In this document: one piece after another, positions 46,090-60,226 of the stretch | How positions within the stretch are numbered: position 1 is the stretch's first letter | How the letters are laid out: the number at the start of each line of letters is the position of its first letter | Origin: Ophiosphaerella korrae | Lineage: Eukaryota > Ascomycota > Dothideomycetes > Pleosporales > Phaeosphaeriaceae | Direction of reading: 5' to 3' | Assembly: GCA_028456385.1 (NCBI GenBank) | Contig: JALNQF010000164.1 | Coordinates: 33,861 to 97,860 of the forward strand | Length of the DNA: 64,000 nt | Program-made: the position numbers and the translations under genes | Notes under the pieces: generated by a model | Told to the model about the DNA's origin: nothing | What the model saw: only the letters and a program-made list of their open reading frames with translations | Databases searched by the model: none

Positions 46090-49000
46090 AGTAGTTAAGG
46101 TTATCTTCTAGTTCCTATATATCTTCCTATAGTTATCCTTTCTCGTCTATACCTATCTATTTTACTAGGTAGTAGTTCCTACTATTATAGAACTAATATA
46201 CTAGGATCTTTTTAACTTCCTATTCCTCTTGTTCTCTATACGTGTCTACTTCGTACACTAGTAGTTTTACTTCTTGTAGTACTTATTCTAGTAGTAATAC
46301 GTAGAATATTAGGTATATCCTTATCTTGTTTAGTAGCTTTAATTTAAATATAACTAGTATAACTTTCTTCTTAATCTTGTATAGTCCTATTTTTACATAG
46401 TCTAACTTTAAGCTAGCTTGTTTACTTTTAATGTTTCTTTAGACTAACTATACTTTTTCTCCCTCTCTAAATTAGGGTCCCTCTTTATATTTCTTGTTAT
46501 AGTACTTTACTATACGATTATACAAGAATTTAGTATCTTATCTTAGTTAATCGTATATTTCTTTTATTCTATTTACAAAGTTTTCTCCCCTTAGAGTCTA
46601 AGACTTTATATCTCTTAGTATTTTATATATATTAGGATTAAATCTATAATTTATAAAAAAAGGCAATACTCTTATTACTACGTTCTTTACGCTGTTGTAT
46701 ACTAGTTATGCTATAGGTAGTAATTGTACCTAATTATTCTAGTTATAGTTAAGATAGTATCTTAAGTATTGTTCTACTATCTAGTTTATACATTCTAATT
46801 ATCTATCTATCTATAGGTAATACGCTATTAATATTATATACTTAATTCCTAATTATACTATTATTATTCCCTATAATTTTAATATAAATTATATATCTCT
46901 ATCTATAATAATCTTATCTAGAAGGCTGTACTAGCTTACTATAGTTCCTAGAACTTAGTATATAGTAACTTCTATCCTACTTTTTTCTTTATATAGTTTA
47001 AAGTACATATACTTTATAAGCTTATCTACTATTATAAGAATTCTATTATACTTAACTCCTAATATTAGGTCCTTTAACTTAGGTAACTTCGTAATAAAGT
47101 CTATTGTTATTACTCTCTAAGGGCGCTCTAGTACTTTAACTAGTTATAACGTTCTATATAGTACGTATTAGTTATATTTGTTCCTATAATACTCTATATA
47201 ATCTCGTAGTACTTCTTCTACTAGTTATCTTACTTTTAGGATATAGTAATTCCTTAGGAGTTTATTTAGTATTTTCTCTATTCCCTAGTATCTATATACT
47301 AGTAGTTTATAGAACTATTGTATAAATTCTCTCTAAATCCTTTTTAGAATATATATCCTTCTATAGGCTTGTACAAATCCTTTTTAAATTTCTAGTTTCT
47401 CTATTTCTTTAGATACTTCTTACGTTATTTTCTAAATCTATTTATCTAGCTCGCTACTTGTTCTTTTAAGTGTAGTAGCTATTTTAGGGAAGTTTAAGAC
47501 TAAATATCCTTTCTTATTCTTAACTAGAACTATACTAGTAGCGCTTACTTCTTCTTGTAAGTCTAGTCTTCTACTAAGGGCGTCTACAAACTAATTATCT
47601 TTCCCTTTTATATATATAATTTCTATATTAAATATTAATAGGAATTCTTACTATCTTATATATTATTATAACAGTTCTTTATTTAGTATAAATCTTATAA
47701 GATTCTTATAGTCTATATAGACTTTTCTTTAATATTTTACTCCTTATAAGTATACTCTCTATTACTTAAATACTTTATAGATTACTAGTATTTCTTTATC
47801 GTAGATTAGGTAGTTAAGCTCTACTAGCTTTATTTTCTTAGAGTAGTATTTAACTAAGTATTCTTATTTAGTCCTTAGGTCTTCTTACATTAGTACTATT
47901 CTATAGACTAAGTTAGATACGTCTGTTTTTACTATTACTAGTAGGTCTAGGTTATATATTCTAATAACTAGGTTTTCTATAAACTTCCTTTTAATTATTT
48001 TAAATACTTCTTTACATTCTTTTATCTATTTAAATAGCGTATCTTTCTTTATAAGCTTAGTTATTAGTTCTATATCTTTAGACTATCCTACTATTAATTT
48101 TTTGCAAAAGTTTACTAGTCTATAGAACTATTGTACCTCTTTTAGGTTTCTTAGTATTAGCTATTTGTTAATTAATCTAATCTTTTCTAGGTTAATCTTG
48201 ATTTTTCCTAGTTTAATAATAAATCTAAGGAAATCTATTTCCTTTATATAGAATTTGCACTTTCTTATCTTAAAGAATAGTTTATTTTCTACTAGTTTTT
48301 CTAGTACTTTGTATATATATTATGTATATTCTTCCTCTATTTCTAAGAATATAAGGATATCGTCTAGGTATACAAATGTAAATACGTCTAAGTACTCTCT
48401 TAGTACTATATTAATTCTTTCTTAGAATACAGCTAGAGTATTCGTTAGGCTAAATAGCATAACTAGGTATTTGTATAGTCCCTATTATATTCTAAATACT
48501 ATTTTCTATTTATCGCCTTCTTTAATTCTAATCTAGTAGTAGGCGTTTTAGATGTCTAGTTTTGTAAAGATTGTCACTTTTCTTAGTCTAGCTTGTATTT
48601 TGTCTATTCGTAGCAAGGGGTATTAGTTTTTGTTTATAACTGCGTTAGTTTTTCTAAAGTCTACGTAGGGCCTTTTATTACTTATTCCCTTTTTATCTAT
48701 AAATATAAGTCTATATACTACTAAGGATTTAGATTCTTATATCTATCCTTTCTTAATTACGTTTTTAATAAATACTTATTTAATCTTAGATTCTTCTTCT
48801 ATCTTTCTATAGACTAGGCTCTATCTAATATTCTTTCCTTCTTCTATTTCTATTGCTAAGTCCTATAGTTAATATTCTAGTAAGTAATCTTTAGGCTCTA
48901 TAAGCTGTAGTTTCTATTTCTTATATTCTTCTAGGAATTCTCCTTTATAGGTATTTATGTTAGCTTTTAGCTTTTCTATTTTACTATAGCTAATCTTACC

Positions 49001-51367
49001 TATTCTCTAATTAATGTGTAGGTTAGCTATCTATAACTATAGCATTCCTAATATAATTTTTTACTTATTATTAATTATTGTTATGTCTATAGCTATATTC
49101 TTAATTATTATCTCTTCTAGTTCTAGCGTAGAGGGAACTATCTTAAACCTAATAGGTTTCTAGAATAGTTTTCCTTTAATCGTACTTAGTTGTTAAGGAT
49201 ATTTCTTTGTCGTATAACGCATTCCCTATACTTCTACAAACTTCTTTAATATAAAGTTTCTTGTAGCTCTACTATTAATTATTAATCGTACTTTCCTTTC
49301 TTAGTATATACCTATTTTCGTAATATATAGGCCTCTTAAACCTTCTAGCTATTTGTGCTTAAGCGATTTTGTAAATTATCTATCTTTCTATAGCTATAGC
49401 CCTATCTTAAGCTTGTATTCTTTGTACTTTAGATATTTATTATACGTACATTTATACTATAGTCTTTTTAGGACGTATTTCTTTAATAACTTAGGTCCTA
49501 GCCTTATTACTATATATCCTTCTTTAGGTATTATCTCCTATCCTTAGATGTCTTCTGCTAGAATTACTTTTATATAGTTGTAGCCTCTTTTTCTTATAGG
49601 CTATACGCTATTATTTACTTTAGGGTTCCTATATATAATATAATTCTTCTCTAAGTATAATAACTATAATGCTTTAAAGTGTACTAGATATTCTAGGTTT
49701 ATTATCTTATCGTCCCCTTCCTAGTACTTATCTCTACTAGGTGTTTCCTCTATTAGGATATAGTACACTATTAGTACCTTTAGTATATAGGCTTTGTTAA
49801 TCTATCGCGTCTTTCTTATAAGGTGCTACTACTCTCTTTATATAGGTATTCTTCCTACTATAACTATATATTACTTTATCTATTCTTAGAATACTATAAA
49901 CTTTATATTCTTAGGATTACGTTCTTTCTAGTCTTTGTACGCTTCCTCTATACTTATAACTAGTAAGTATTTCTAAATAAATTACTATTCTTACCTTTAT
50001 TCTACTATATCTATTATTATATAGCTATTATAACTATATATATCTAACTAGGCGTACTCTATACCTCTTATATTAACTTTCCTCTTATCGCTTTATAGTC
50101 TTTTAGAAGTAGCTTCTTTTTTATTACTTTATAGTTCTTTAGAGGTAACTATAGTAGTCTTCTTATCTTCTACTAGTCTTTTAGCGTAGATTAATAGTAC
50201 TAAAAGCTCTTCCCTCTCTAAGTCTTCTATTAGTAGGTCTATTATATAGGTAGTCTCTTCTAGCTATACTTTTATTTGTTCTTCTTTTATTATAGCTACT
50301 CTGTATTTACTATATAGGAACTATCCTACTCTCTACTTACTAGAAAGATATATATAGTAGTTGTTATTATAATAAAAGGCCTAATAGAGTATTATATATT
50401 ACTATTCTTTACTCCTAGCTACTTTCTCTTAAGGTTTAGCTTATACTTATAGTGTTTCCTTCTTCTTCTTAGTCGTCTTTAACTAAGCTTCTTTATCTTT
50501 CTTATAGTCCTTACTTCTATAGTCTTTTACGAAGTGTCCTAGTTTTCTATATTTATAATATACTATATCTCTCTTCTTTTATAATTAGTAGTCTTTTACG
50601 TAGTAGCCTTTCTTACTATAATTAAAATACGTAAAGTCTTTATTCTTCTTCTTTTTCTTATCCTTATTAGCGTTAAAGACTATAGGATCTCTATTGTCTT
50701 AGTTTCTTTGTTAGTTCCTATATTTGTTCTTTTTCTATTCCCTAAGATCGTTATTAATTTGTATTACCTATTGCTTTAGGGCTTCTAATATTCTTAGCTG
50801 TTCTATATAGATTATTTTGTATCGAATTTTTGTATTTAATCCTTGTTTAAATTGTAACATTAAAGATACTTCGTTCTATTCTATATTTTAGGCTAGTTGT
50901 TTAAACTATAATACGTATTCTAGAACACTCTTGTTCTAGGTAAGCCTCTCGAGTTTTTCTTTAGCTTGTTAGGTAATATCTATATCCCTAAATACTACTC
51001 TTATTCGTTTAGTAAAGTACTTATAACTTCTAAAGATAGCTCTAGTTTTATCTTTCTATATTATTAGAGTATATATCGTATAGTCTATCTAATAAGGTTT
51101 GTACTATCTTATTGTATCTTCTTCGAGGTGTAATTTAATATATATTACCTTCTTTTCTTCTATATTAAAGTATAGTACTTGTATATCTATCTAGAGTTGT
51201 GCTAAAGCTATAAAGGGTCTTAGTTTCTCTCTTATTCTATTAAACTTCTTAAGGATAGGTATCTTAGGTAGCTTCTTTGTCGCGCTTATCTCTAATCGTT
51301 AAGTAATAAGTTCTATCTAGTTCTATCCTTTAATAATAGCTTTAATCTATACTTTGTTTTGTCTTAA

Positions 51368-51807
51368 TGTAACAGGCTTACTAGGGTTAACTTCCTAATA
51401 AGCGTTAGGTATTAGTAGATTAGGAAGTAATAGTAAAAGCTTATATTATAATCTATAATAACTATAAACAATAGAAGATATTTTGCAACTATCTTGTATT
51501 AGCGTTCTATAGTTAAGGGATTGAATTGCTAATACTATCCTAATAATACGCATTACTACTAACTATATACTTGTAATTCTTAGCTAGCTTTGTACTTTAT
51601 ATTTACTAAGATCGCAAATTATAAATTTATTACGTGTTTAGCTTTGTACTTTATATTTACTAAGATTATAAATCGCGAATTTATTACGTGTCCTTATTGT
51701 AGTTAGTTTCCTAATTAAGTTTATTACCCTATAGATCGTATACGTTATCGTTATCTATAGTAGGGCTAATTAGCTTAAACTAGTTTTCTCTTATTATAGC
51801 TGTAACA
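51368..51807 (-). repeat. 3' LTR of element H
   Basis: 440 bp from TGTAACAGGCTTACTAGGG to ATAGCTGTAACA. Two ~54-bp units at about 51577-51690. Confidence 0.93.
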
Positions 51808-51969
51808 CTATTCCCCTCTCTAGATAGGTTCTTGTTTCTCTATCCTAGGCCTAAGGTTATTAGTCTAGTTTCTTCGTTTATTTCTAGTTCCTTATTATTC
51901 TCTATATCTTTGCGTTCTAACTACAACAAACTCCTTCTCGTTGCTCGTGTTACTTGTAACAAGGTTAAA

Positions 51970-52483
51970 ATATTTCTCTACGCTTATTATACTTAGTTAA
52001 AACTTACTTATCTTGTATCTTTAAAGGATAGCAAATACTATAGCGAGTGTATTCTTACTAATATTTAATATAAGTGTATACTATCTAGTGTTTCTCTAGT
52101 AGAGTGTAAGTGCTTAATTTCTATATAGTCTCTTCTTACTAAGTTATATAGGGCGAGCTATTAACTAGGCTTAAGAGATACTATTATTATAGCTTATAGA
52201 GGCTAAAGCTAAGCGTAAGCTAACTCTTTATAAGCTAGTAGATCTTTATTCTTATATTAAGCGTCTTTGTAAGATAAAGGCTTATAATAACGCTAAATTA
52301 TCTAAATAGTCTCGTACCTTAGAGGCTAAGATAGACCTTAAGGATATAGTGTAGGCTGCTCTAGCTCCTACCTTATTAGACGTTCCTAACGCCTCTCTAT
52401 TTAGCGATAGTAGTATTACTTTTCTTAGTTTACTATAAGGCGCTCTAGAGGGTTTTAACTTTAGAAGTCCTCTAGTTTCTTAG
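51970..52483 (+). pseudogene. Antisense accessory ORF of element H
   Basis: ATA (former ATG) at 51970, stop TAG 52481-52483. Reads (M)FLYAYYTQLKLTYLVSLKDS with Gln as stop, then KYYSECILTNI and YKCILSSVSLVECKCLIS. The CSEC/CKC pattern is the clearest of all copies. After the frame change: IEAKAKRKLTLYKLVDLY, IKRLCKIKAYNNAKLSK, LEAKIDLKD. It overlaps the chromodomain end on the other strand. Confidence 0.65.
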
Positions 52484-55400
52484 AGTAGTTAAGGTTACTT
52501 TCTAGTTCCTATATTTCTTCTTATAGTTGTCCTTTCTCGTCTATACCTATCTATTTTACTAAGTAGTAGTTCCTACTATTGTAGAACTAGTATACTAAGA
52601 TTTCTTTAACTTCTTATTCCTCTTATTCTCTATATATATCTACTTTATACACTAGTAGTTCTACGTCTTATAGTACTTATTCTAGTAGTGCTATGTAGAA
52701 TATTAGGTGTATCCTTATCTTGTCTAGTAGCTTTAGTTTAAATATAACTAGTGTAACTTTCTTTTTAATTTTGTATAGTCTAATTTTAACATAATCTAGT
52801 TTTAAACTAGATTATTTACTCTTAATATTCTTCCTAACTAACTATACTTTTTTTCCCTCTCTAAATTAGGGTCTCTATTTATATTTCTTATTGTAGTACT
52901 TTACTATTTAATTATGTAGGAATTCTACGTCCTATCTTAATTAATTATATATTTCTTTTATTCTATTTGTAAAGTTTTCTCTTCTTAGAGTCTAAGATTC
53001 TATACTCTTTAGTATTCTATATACGCTAGGGTTAAATCTATAGTTTATAAAGAAGGGTAATACTTTTATTACTATATTCTTTGCGCTGTTGTATACTAGT
53101 TGTGCTATAAGTAGTAGTTGTACCTAGTTATTCTATTTGTAATTAAGGTAGTATCTTAAGTATTGTTCTACTATCTAATTTACTTGTTTAGATTATCTAT
53201 CTATCTATAGATAATATGCTATTAACATTGTATATTATATTTCTAATTACACTATTATTATTCTCTATAGTTTTAACGTAAATTATACGTCTCTATCTAT
53301 AATAATTTTATCTAGAATACTATACTAGCTTATTATAGTTCTTAGAACTTAATATATAGTAACTTTTATCTTACTTTTCTCTTTATATAGTATAAAGTAT
53401 ATATACTTTATAAGTTTATCTACTATTATAAGTATTCTATTGTACTCTATTCTTAATATTAGGTCTTTTAACTTAAGTAGTTTTGTAATAAAGTCTATTA
53501 TTATTATTCTCTAGAGTTGCTCTAGTATTTTAACTAGTTATAGTATTCTATATAGTACGTATCTATTATACTTGTTTCTATAGTACTCTATATAGTCTCT
53601 TAGTACTTCTTTTACTAGTTATCTTACTTTTAAGATGTAATAGTCTCTTAATAGTCTATTTAGCGTTTTCTTAATTCTTTAGTATCTATGTACTAGTAGC
53701 TTATAAAATCGTTGTATAAATTCTTTTTAAATTTTTCGTAAAATATATATTCTTTTATAGGCTTGTATAAATCCTTTTTAGGTTTCTAGTTTCTTTATTT
53801 CTTTAGGTACTTCTTGCGTTATTTTCTAAATCTATTTATCTAGCTTGCTGCTTGTTCTTTTAAGTGTAGTAGCTATTTTAGGTATATTTAGGATTAAGTG
53901 TCCTACTTTGTTCTTAACTAGAACTATACTAGTAGTGCTTACTTCTTCTTATAAGTCTAGTCTTCTACTAAGGGCGTCTATAAATTAGTTATCTTTCTCT
54001 TTTATATGTATAATTTCTATATTAAATATTAATAGGAATTCCTACTATCTTGTATATTATTATAATAGTTCTTTATTTAGTATAAATCCTATAAGATTCC
54101 TATAGTCTATATAGACCTTTGTTTAGTATTTTACTCTTTATAGGTATACTCTCTATTATTTAAATACTTTGTAGATTACTAGTATCTCTTTGTTATAGAT
54201 TAGGTAGTTAAGTTCTACTAGCTTTATTTTCTTAGAAAAGTATTTAACTAAGTATTCTTGTTTAGTCCTTAGATCTTCTTATATTAGTACTATTCTATAG
54301 ACTAAGTTTAATGCGTCTATTTTTACTATTACTAGTAGGTCTAGGTTATATATTCTAATAACTAGGTTTTCTATAAACTTCTTCTTAATCTTATTAAATG
54401 CTTTATCGCATTCTTTTATCTATTTAAATAGCGTATCTTTCTTTATAAGTCTTATTATTAGTTCTATATCTTTAGACTATTCTATTATTAACTTCCTATA
54501 AAAGTTTACTAGTCTGTAGAACTATTGTACTTCCTTTAGGTTTCTTAGTTTTAGCTATTCGTTAATTAACTTAATCTTTTCTAGATTAATCTTAATTCTT
54601 CTTAGTTCTATAATAAATCTAAGGAAATCTATTTCTTTTATATTGAATTTGTATTTTCTTATTTTAAGAAATAATTTATTTTCTACTAGTTTTTCTAGTA
54701 CTTTGTATATATGTTGTATATGTTCTTCTTCTATTTCTAAGAATATAAGGATATTGTCTAGGTATATAAATATAAATATATCTAAGTACTCTCTTAGTAC
54801 TATATTAATTCTTTCTTAGAACGCGGCTAGTGCGTTTGTTAATCTAAATAGTATAACTTAATATTTGTATAGTCTCTATTATATTCTAAACGCTATTTTC
54901 TATTTATTACCTTCTTTAATTCTAATCTAGTAGTAGGCGTTTTAGATGTCTAGTTTTGTAAAGATTTTTACTTTCCTTAGTTTAGCTTATATCTTGTCTA
55001 TTTGTAGTAAAGGGTATTAGTTCTTATTTATAACTGCGTTAGTTTTCCTAAAGTCTACGTAAGGCCTTTTATTACTTATTCCTTTTTTGTCTATAAATAT
55101 AAGTTTATATACTACTAAGGATTTAGATTCTTGTATCTATCCTTTCTTGATTGCGTTTTTAATAAATACTTGTTTAATCTTAGATTCTTCTTCTATCTTT
55201 CTATAGACTAGGCTCTATCTAACGTTCTTTCTTTCTTCTATTTCTATTGCTAGGTCCTATAGCTAATATTCTAGAAAGTAGTCTTCTAGCTCTATAAGTT
55301 ATAATTCCTATTTCTTATATTCCTCTAGGAATTCTCCTTTGTAAGTGCTTATATTAGCTCTTAACTTTTCTATTCTATAGTAGCTAATTTTTCCTATTCT

Positions 55401-57939
55401 CTAATTAATGTGTAGGTTAGTTATCTATAACTATAGTATTCCTAGTATAATTTCTTATTTGTTATTAATTGTTATTATATCTATAACTATATTATTAATC
55501 TTTATTCTTTCTAACTCTAATATAGAGGGAACTGTTTCGAACCTAATAGGTTCCTAGAATAGTTTTCCTTTAATTATACTTAGCTATTAAGGGTATCTCT
55601 TTGTTATATATTGCATTCCTTAGTTCTCTACAAACTTCTTTAATATAAAGTTTCTTGTAGCTCTACTATTAATTATTAATTGTACTTTCTTTCCTTAGTA
55701 TATACTTGTTTTTGTAATATATAGGCCTCCTACACCTTTTAACTATTCTTATTTAAGTATCTTTATAAATTATCTATCCTTCTAGGGCTATAGCCCTATT
55801 TTAAGTTTATATTCTTTGTATTTTAGATATTTATTATACTTATATTTATACTATAGTCCTCCTTAGACGCACTTCTTAAGTAATTTTAGTCTAGGTCTTA
55901 CTATTAAGTATCCTCTTTTAGTTACTATCTCTTATCCTTATACGTCTTCTACTAAGATTACTCTTATATAATTATAGCCTTTCTTTCTTAAAGGCTATAC
56001 ACTTTTATTTATCTTAGGGTTTCTATATATAATGTAATTCTTGTCTAGGTATAATATCTATAATACTTTAAAGTATACTAGGTGTTTTAGATTTATTATT
56101 TTGTTATCCCCCTTCTAGTACTTATCTCTACTAGGTGTCTCTATTGTTAAGATATAGTATACTACTAGTACTCTTAGTATATAGGCTTTGTTAATCTATC
56201 GCGTCTTTTTTACAAAGTATTACTACTCTCTTTATATAGGTATTTTTCTTACTATAACTATATATTACTTTATCTATTCTTAAAATAGTATAAACTTTAT
56301 TTCTTTAGGATTACGTTCTTTCTAGTCTTTGTACGCTTCTTCTATACTTATAACTAGTAAGTATTTCTAAACAAACTTCTATTTTATATTTTATTCCTCT
56401 ATATCTATTGTTGTATAGCTATTATAGCTATATATATCTAGCTAGGTATATTCTTTACTTCTTATACTAACTTATCTCTTACTTTCTCGCAGTTCTTTAG
56501 TAGAAGCTATAGTAGTCTCTTTATTTAGTGCTAGTTCTTTAGCCTAGATCGATAGTGTCTAGGGCTCTTCCCCTTCTAAGTCTTCTATTAGTAAGTCTAT
56601 TACGTGCGCTATCTCTTCTAGCTACGCTTTTATTCTTTCTTTTATTACTACTACTCTATTTCTCTATTATAAGAAGTATTCTAATCCCTACTTACTAGAA
56701 AGATATATATTATAGTTATCTTTATAACAAAAGGTCTAATAGAGTATTATATACTATAATTTCTTACTCTTAGCTACTTTCTCCTAAGGTTTAGCCTATA
56801 CTTATAGTACTTCCTTCTTTTTCTCTATTGTTTTTAACTAAGTTTCTTTCTTAAGATCTTTACTTCTATAATCTTTTGCGAAGTATCCTAGTTTTCTATA
56901 TTTATAATATACTATATCCTTCTTCTTTTACAATTAGTAGTCTTTTACGTAATAGCCTTTCTTACTATAGTTAAAGTACGTAAAGTCTTTATTCTTCTTT
57001 TTCTTCCTATCCTTGTTTACGTTAAGGATTATAGGGTCTCTAGTATCCTAGTTTCTAGTTCAGTTACTATACTTATTCTTTTTCTATTCTTAAAGGTCGT
57101 TATTAATTTAGATTACCTATTACTTTAGGGCTTCTAATGTTCTAGGTTTTTCTATGTAAATTATTTCGTATTAGATTTTCTTATTTAGTCCTTGTTTAAA
57201 TCGTAACATAAGAGCTAATTCGTTCTACTCTATATTCTATAATAGTTATTTAAACTATAATACGTACTTAAGTATACTCTTCTATTGTGTAAGTCTTTTA
57301 AGTTTCTCTTTAGCTTATCTAGTAATATCTATATCCCTAAATACTACTCTTATTTGTTTAGTAAAGTATTTATAACTTCCGAAAATAGCTCTAGTCTTAT
57401 CCTTCTAGGTTATTAGTAAATGTGTCGTGTAATCTATCTAGTAAAGCTTATACTATCTTATTACGTCTTCTTTAAGGTATAGTCTAATATATATAACTTT
57501 CTTTTCTTCTATATCAAAGTGTAGTACCTATATATCTATCTAGAGTTATACTAAAGCTATAAAGAGTCTTAGTTTTTCTCTTGTTCTATTAAACTTCTTA
57601 AAGACAGGTATCTTTAGTAGTTTCTTTCTTACATTTATCCCTAAGCGTTACGTAATTAGTTCTATCTAGTTTTATCCTTTAATAATAGCTTTAATTTATA
57701 CTTTATTCTACTTTAAGTAGTCTTATAGTTCCTTATTCTACGTCTCTAATACGTTAATTACTATTTTTATATCTTCTTTCTCGTCTATTAATTTATTAAT
57801 ACGTTCCTTAATTATTTCCTATACAGTGCTATCTAACTTATAACTACTCCTAGGTACTTTACTAGTTAAACTTATTACTATTGTATTAGCTAGACTATGC
57901 GCTACTTACGCTTTGCTTCTCGCAATAACTAAATTAGTA
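52461..57939 (-). pseudogene. Gag-Pol polyprotein of element H, dead
   Basis: Minus-strand frame, full chromovirus order with no foreign insertion. Chromodomain end 52461, RT YLDN block near 54755, zinc knuckles around 56870-56960, Gag next to the right LTR. Very similar to element C in pol although the LTRs are of the other subtype, so LTR and coding parts have been shuffled within the family. Confidence 0.88.
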
Positions 57940-57942
57940 AAG

Positions 57943-58382
57943 TATAATAGGCTTACTAGGGTCGACTTCCTAATAAGCGTTAGGTGTTAGTAGATTAGGA
58001 GGTAATAGCAAAAGCTCGTATTGTAATCTGTAATAACTATAAACAATAGAAGATATTTTGCAACTGTCTTGTATTAGCGTTCTATAGTCAAAGGATTGAA
58101 TTACTAATACTATCCTAATAATGCGCATTACTACTAACTATATACTTGTAATTCTTAGCTAGCTTTGTACTTCGTATTTGCTAAAATCGCGAATCGCGAA
58201 TTTATTACGTATTTAGCTTTGTACTTCGTATTTACTAAGATCGCAAATCGCGAATTTATTACGTGTCCCTATTATAGTTAGTTTCTTAATCAAGTTTATT
58301 ACCCTATAGATCGTATGCGTTATTGTTATCTATAGTAGGGCTAATTAGCTTAAACTAGTTTTCTCTTGTTACAGCTGTAACA
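57943..58382 (-). repeat. 5' LTR of element H
   Basis: 440 bp, matching 51368-51807, somewhat less mutated. Followed by CTTAA and the resumed Gag of element G. Confidence 0.93.
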
Positions 58383-58622
58383 CTTAAGTAGTCTTATAGT
58401 TCCTTATTCTACGTTTCTAAAGCTTTAATTACTATTTTTATATCTTCCTTTTTAGAGATTAGGTTGTTTAGGTAGTTCTTAATTTGTTTCTATATAGTGT
58501 TGTCTAACTTATAGCTACTTATAGGTGCCTTAGCTCTTTTTTTAGTTAAACTTTCTACTATTATATTAGTTAGACTATACGCTACTTGCGCTTCGCTTCT
58601 CGCAATAACTAAATTAACAAGG

Positions 58623-59051
58623 TGTTATAGGTATTACTAGGGTCGACTTCCTAGTACCTAAGGGTATTAGTAGATTATAAGGTAATAACTAAAGTTTATA
58701 TTATAATCTACAATAACTATAAACAATAGAAGATGTTTTGCAACTATCTTGTATTAGCGTTCTATAGTTAAGAGATTAAATTACTAATACTATCCTAATA
58801 ATACGCATTTACTACTAACTATATACTCGTAGCGATCTATTAATCTATTACTACTAAGACTAATAGATCGTAGATTACTCTAATCTATAATCTATTATTG
58901 CTAAGAATCTATAGATTACAGATTATCTTACGTGTCCTAGTTATATATAGTCTCCTAATCTAGCCTAGAGTTCTCTTTATTATACTAGTCTAATCCTTCT
59001 ATTATTAGGCTAATTAGTTCTATCTATAGTTCTCTTATTACTATTATAATA
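58623..59051 (-). repeat. 5' LTR of element G
   Basis: 429 bp, RIP-mutated counterpart of 44958-45386, followed by ATATC. Confidence 0.93.
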
Positions 59052-59056
59052 ATATC

Positions 59057-60226
59057 GAAGGATATTACAGACTATCTTAGTAGTAATACGCTAGGTATAT
59101 TGTTAAATCTAATACATATAGAGAGTAGTATAGTTAAGTTATATACTTTAAATTATTTTATAGTATAGGTTAAGATACTAGCTTTTTTAATAAAACTATT
59201 AACTAGTAATAAAGGTCTAATAAGTACTGTACTATATAGCCCTCTTAGCCTACTATTTATATTAGAGTACTAAAATTCTATACCCTCTAAGGTACACTTT
59301 TATATTATCTACCTTACTTTTACTTATTATAATATAGCTATATAGATTATACTTTAATAAGTTTAAGTATATTCTTAAGCTATTAATAAAAGAATATAGT
59401 TTAGTTAGGATTAGGATTTTATTAATATTCTTATATAAATTAACTATTTAAGCGCTAATATAATCTTAAAGAGCTTCTTACTCTTCCTATATAGTATAGT
59501 CTATATATCTAGAAGTAAAGTACTACTTAACTTTAGCTAGTTAAAGGGCGTAATAGTAGTATTTATAGATTACTACCTTCTAGCTAAGTTAAGGTTTAAT
59601 AAAGATATAACTAGTAATATCTATAATAATAGGTATAACACTAAAAACTTAAGTATTAAGTAAAGTAGTATAGAATTTTTATAGGCGCGCTTCTATATTT
59701 TAAGTTTAAAAGAAGGTTTAAATCTAGTATACTTTAGGTTAGACTATATTAGGTTAGTAAATTGTTTTACTAGGTAGTAACAATAAATTAATCCTAACTC
59801 TAATACTTCCTCTATTATACTATCTAGTATTATTACTTATTTATTACTAGCGTATTTACTATAGATAGGCTAATAACTATTTTATTTCTTTACTCTAATA
59901 TCTCTAATAATAATATATAGGCTATAGCTATACTAGCTATTACTAATACGTTATTAAATTCTAACTTAGTAATCTATAGTACTATTCTAGATAAGTTTAA
60001 CTCTATACAAGGCTTTTTTATATAGACTCTTTACTAAGCCCTAGTATAGATTTATAGAAATATAAACTATAGAAAACTAGTCTAGTAAATCTAGTATATC
60101 TATAATAATCTTATACTAAAATAGAGTACTCTATAAGAGAGTAATACTATATATATTAAGTATAACTAGTAGCTTTCTTCTCTAATTAGATTAATAATAA
60201 GTAACCTTAATATTATAAATACTTCT
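59057..60226. other. AT-rich RIP-type DNA, nothing identified
   Basis: No LTR, terminal repeat or recognisable domain found. One stretch near 60000-60100 reads LYKAFLYRLFTKP on the plus strand with only TAA/TAG breaks, in a different frame from the open-looking stretch that follows; not enough to call a gene. Confidence 0.5.

Larger units (their letters stand above)
51368..58382 (-). mobile_element. Chromovirus H, complete, nested in G
   Basis: 7015 bp with 440-bp LTRs (51368-51807 and 57943-58382), target duplication CTTAA at 51363-51367 and 58383-58387. It belongs to the A subtype, with two instead of three 54-bp LTR units. The right end keeps the unmutated terminal palindrome TGTTACAGCTGTAACA (58367-58382). 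Confidence 0.95.
46067..58619 (-). pseudogene. Gag-Pol polyprotein of element G, dead, split by element H
   Basis: Minus-strand frame in two parts, 58619-58388 (Gag start) and 51367-46067 (rest of Gag to chromodomain). The split is in Gag, at CTTAA duplicated on either side of H. RT YLDD block near 48370 (reverse complement of ATCGTCTAGGTA, Asp-Asp kept), zinc knuckles around 50520-50600, chromodomain end at 46067. RIP density is a little lower than in the other copies. Confidence 0.88.
44958..59051 (-). mobile_element. Chromovirus G, complete, with element H nested inside
   Basis: LTRs of 429 bp at 44958-45386 and 58623-59051, target duplication ATATC at 44953-44957 and 59052-59056. Without the nested H (51368-58382 plus duplicated CTTAA) it is about 7.07 kb. 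The left ~170 bp of the left LTR (TGTTATAGGTGTCACCAGGG...) escaped RIP and show the ancestral sequence; the right LTR is mutated (TGTTATAGGTATTACTAGGG). Confidence 0.95.

Noticed and set aside
49353..49547. 64-codon plus-strand ORF
   Set aside because: Antisense of the Gag-Pol of element G.
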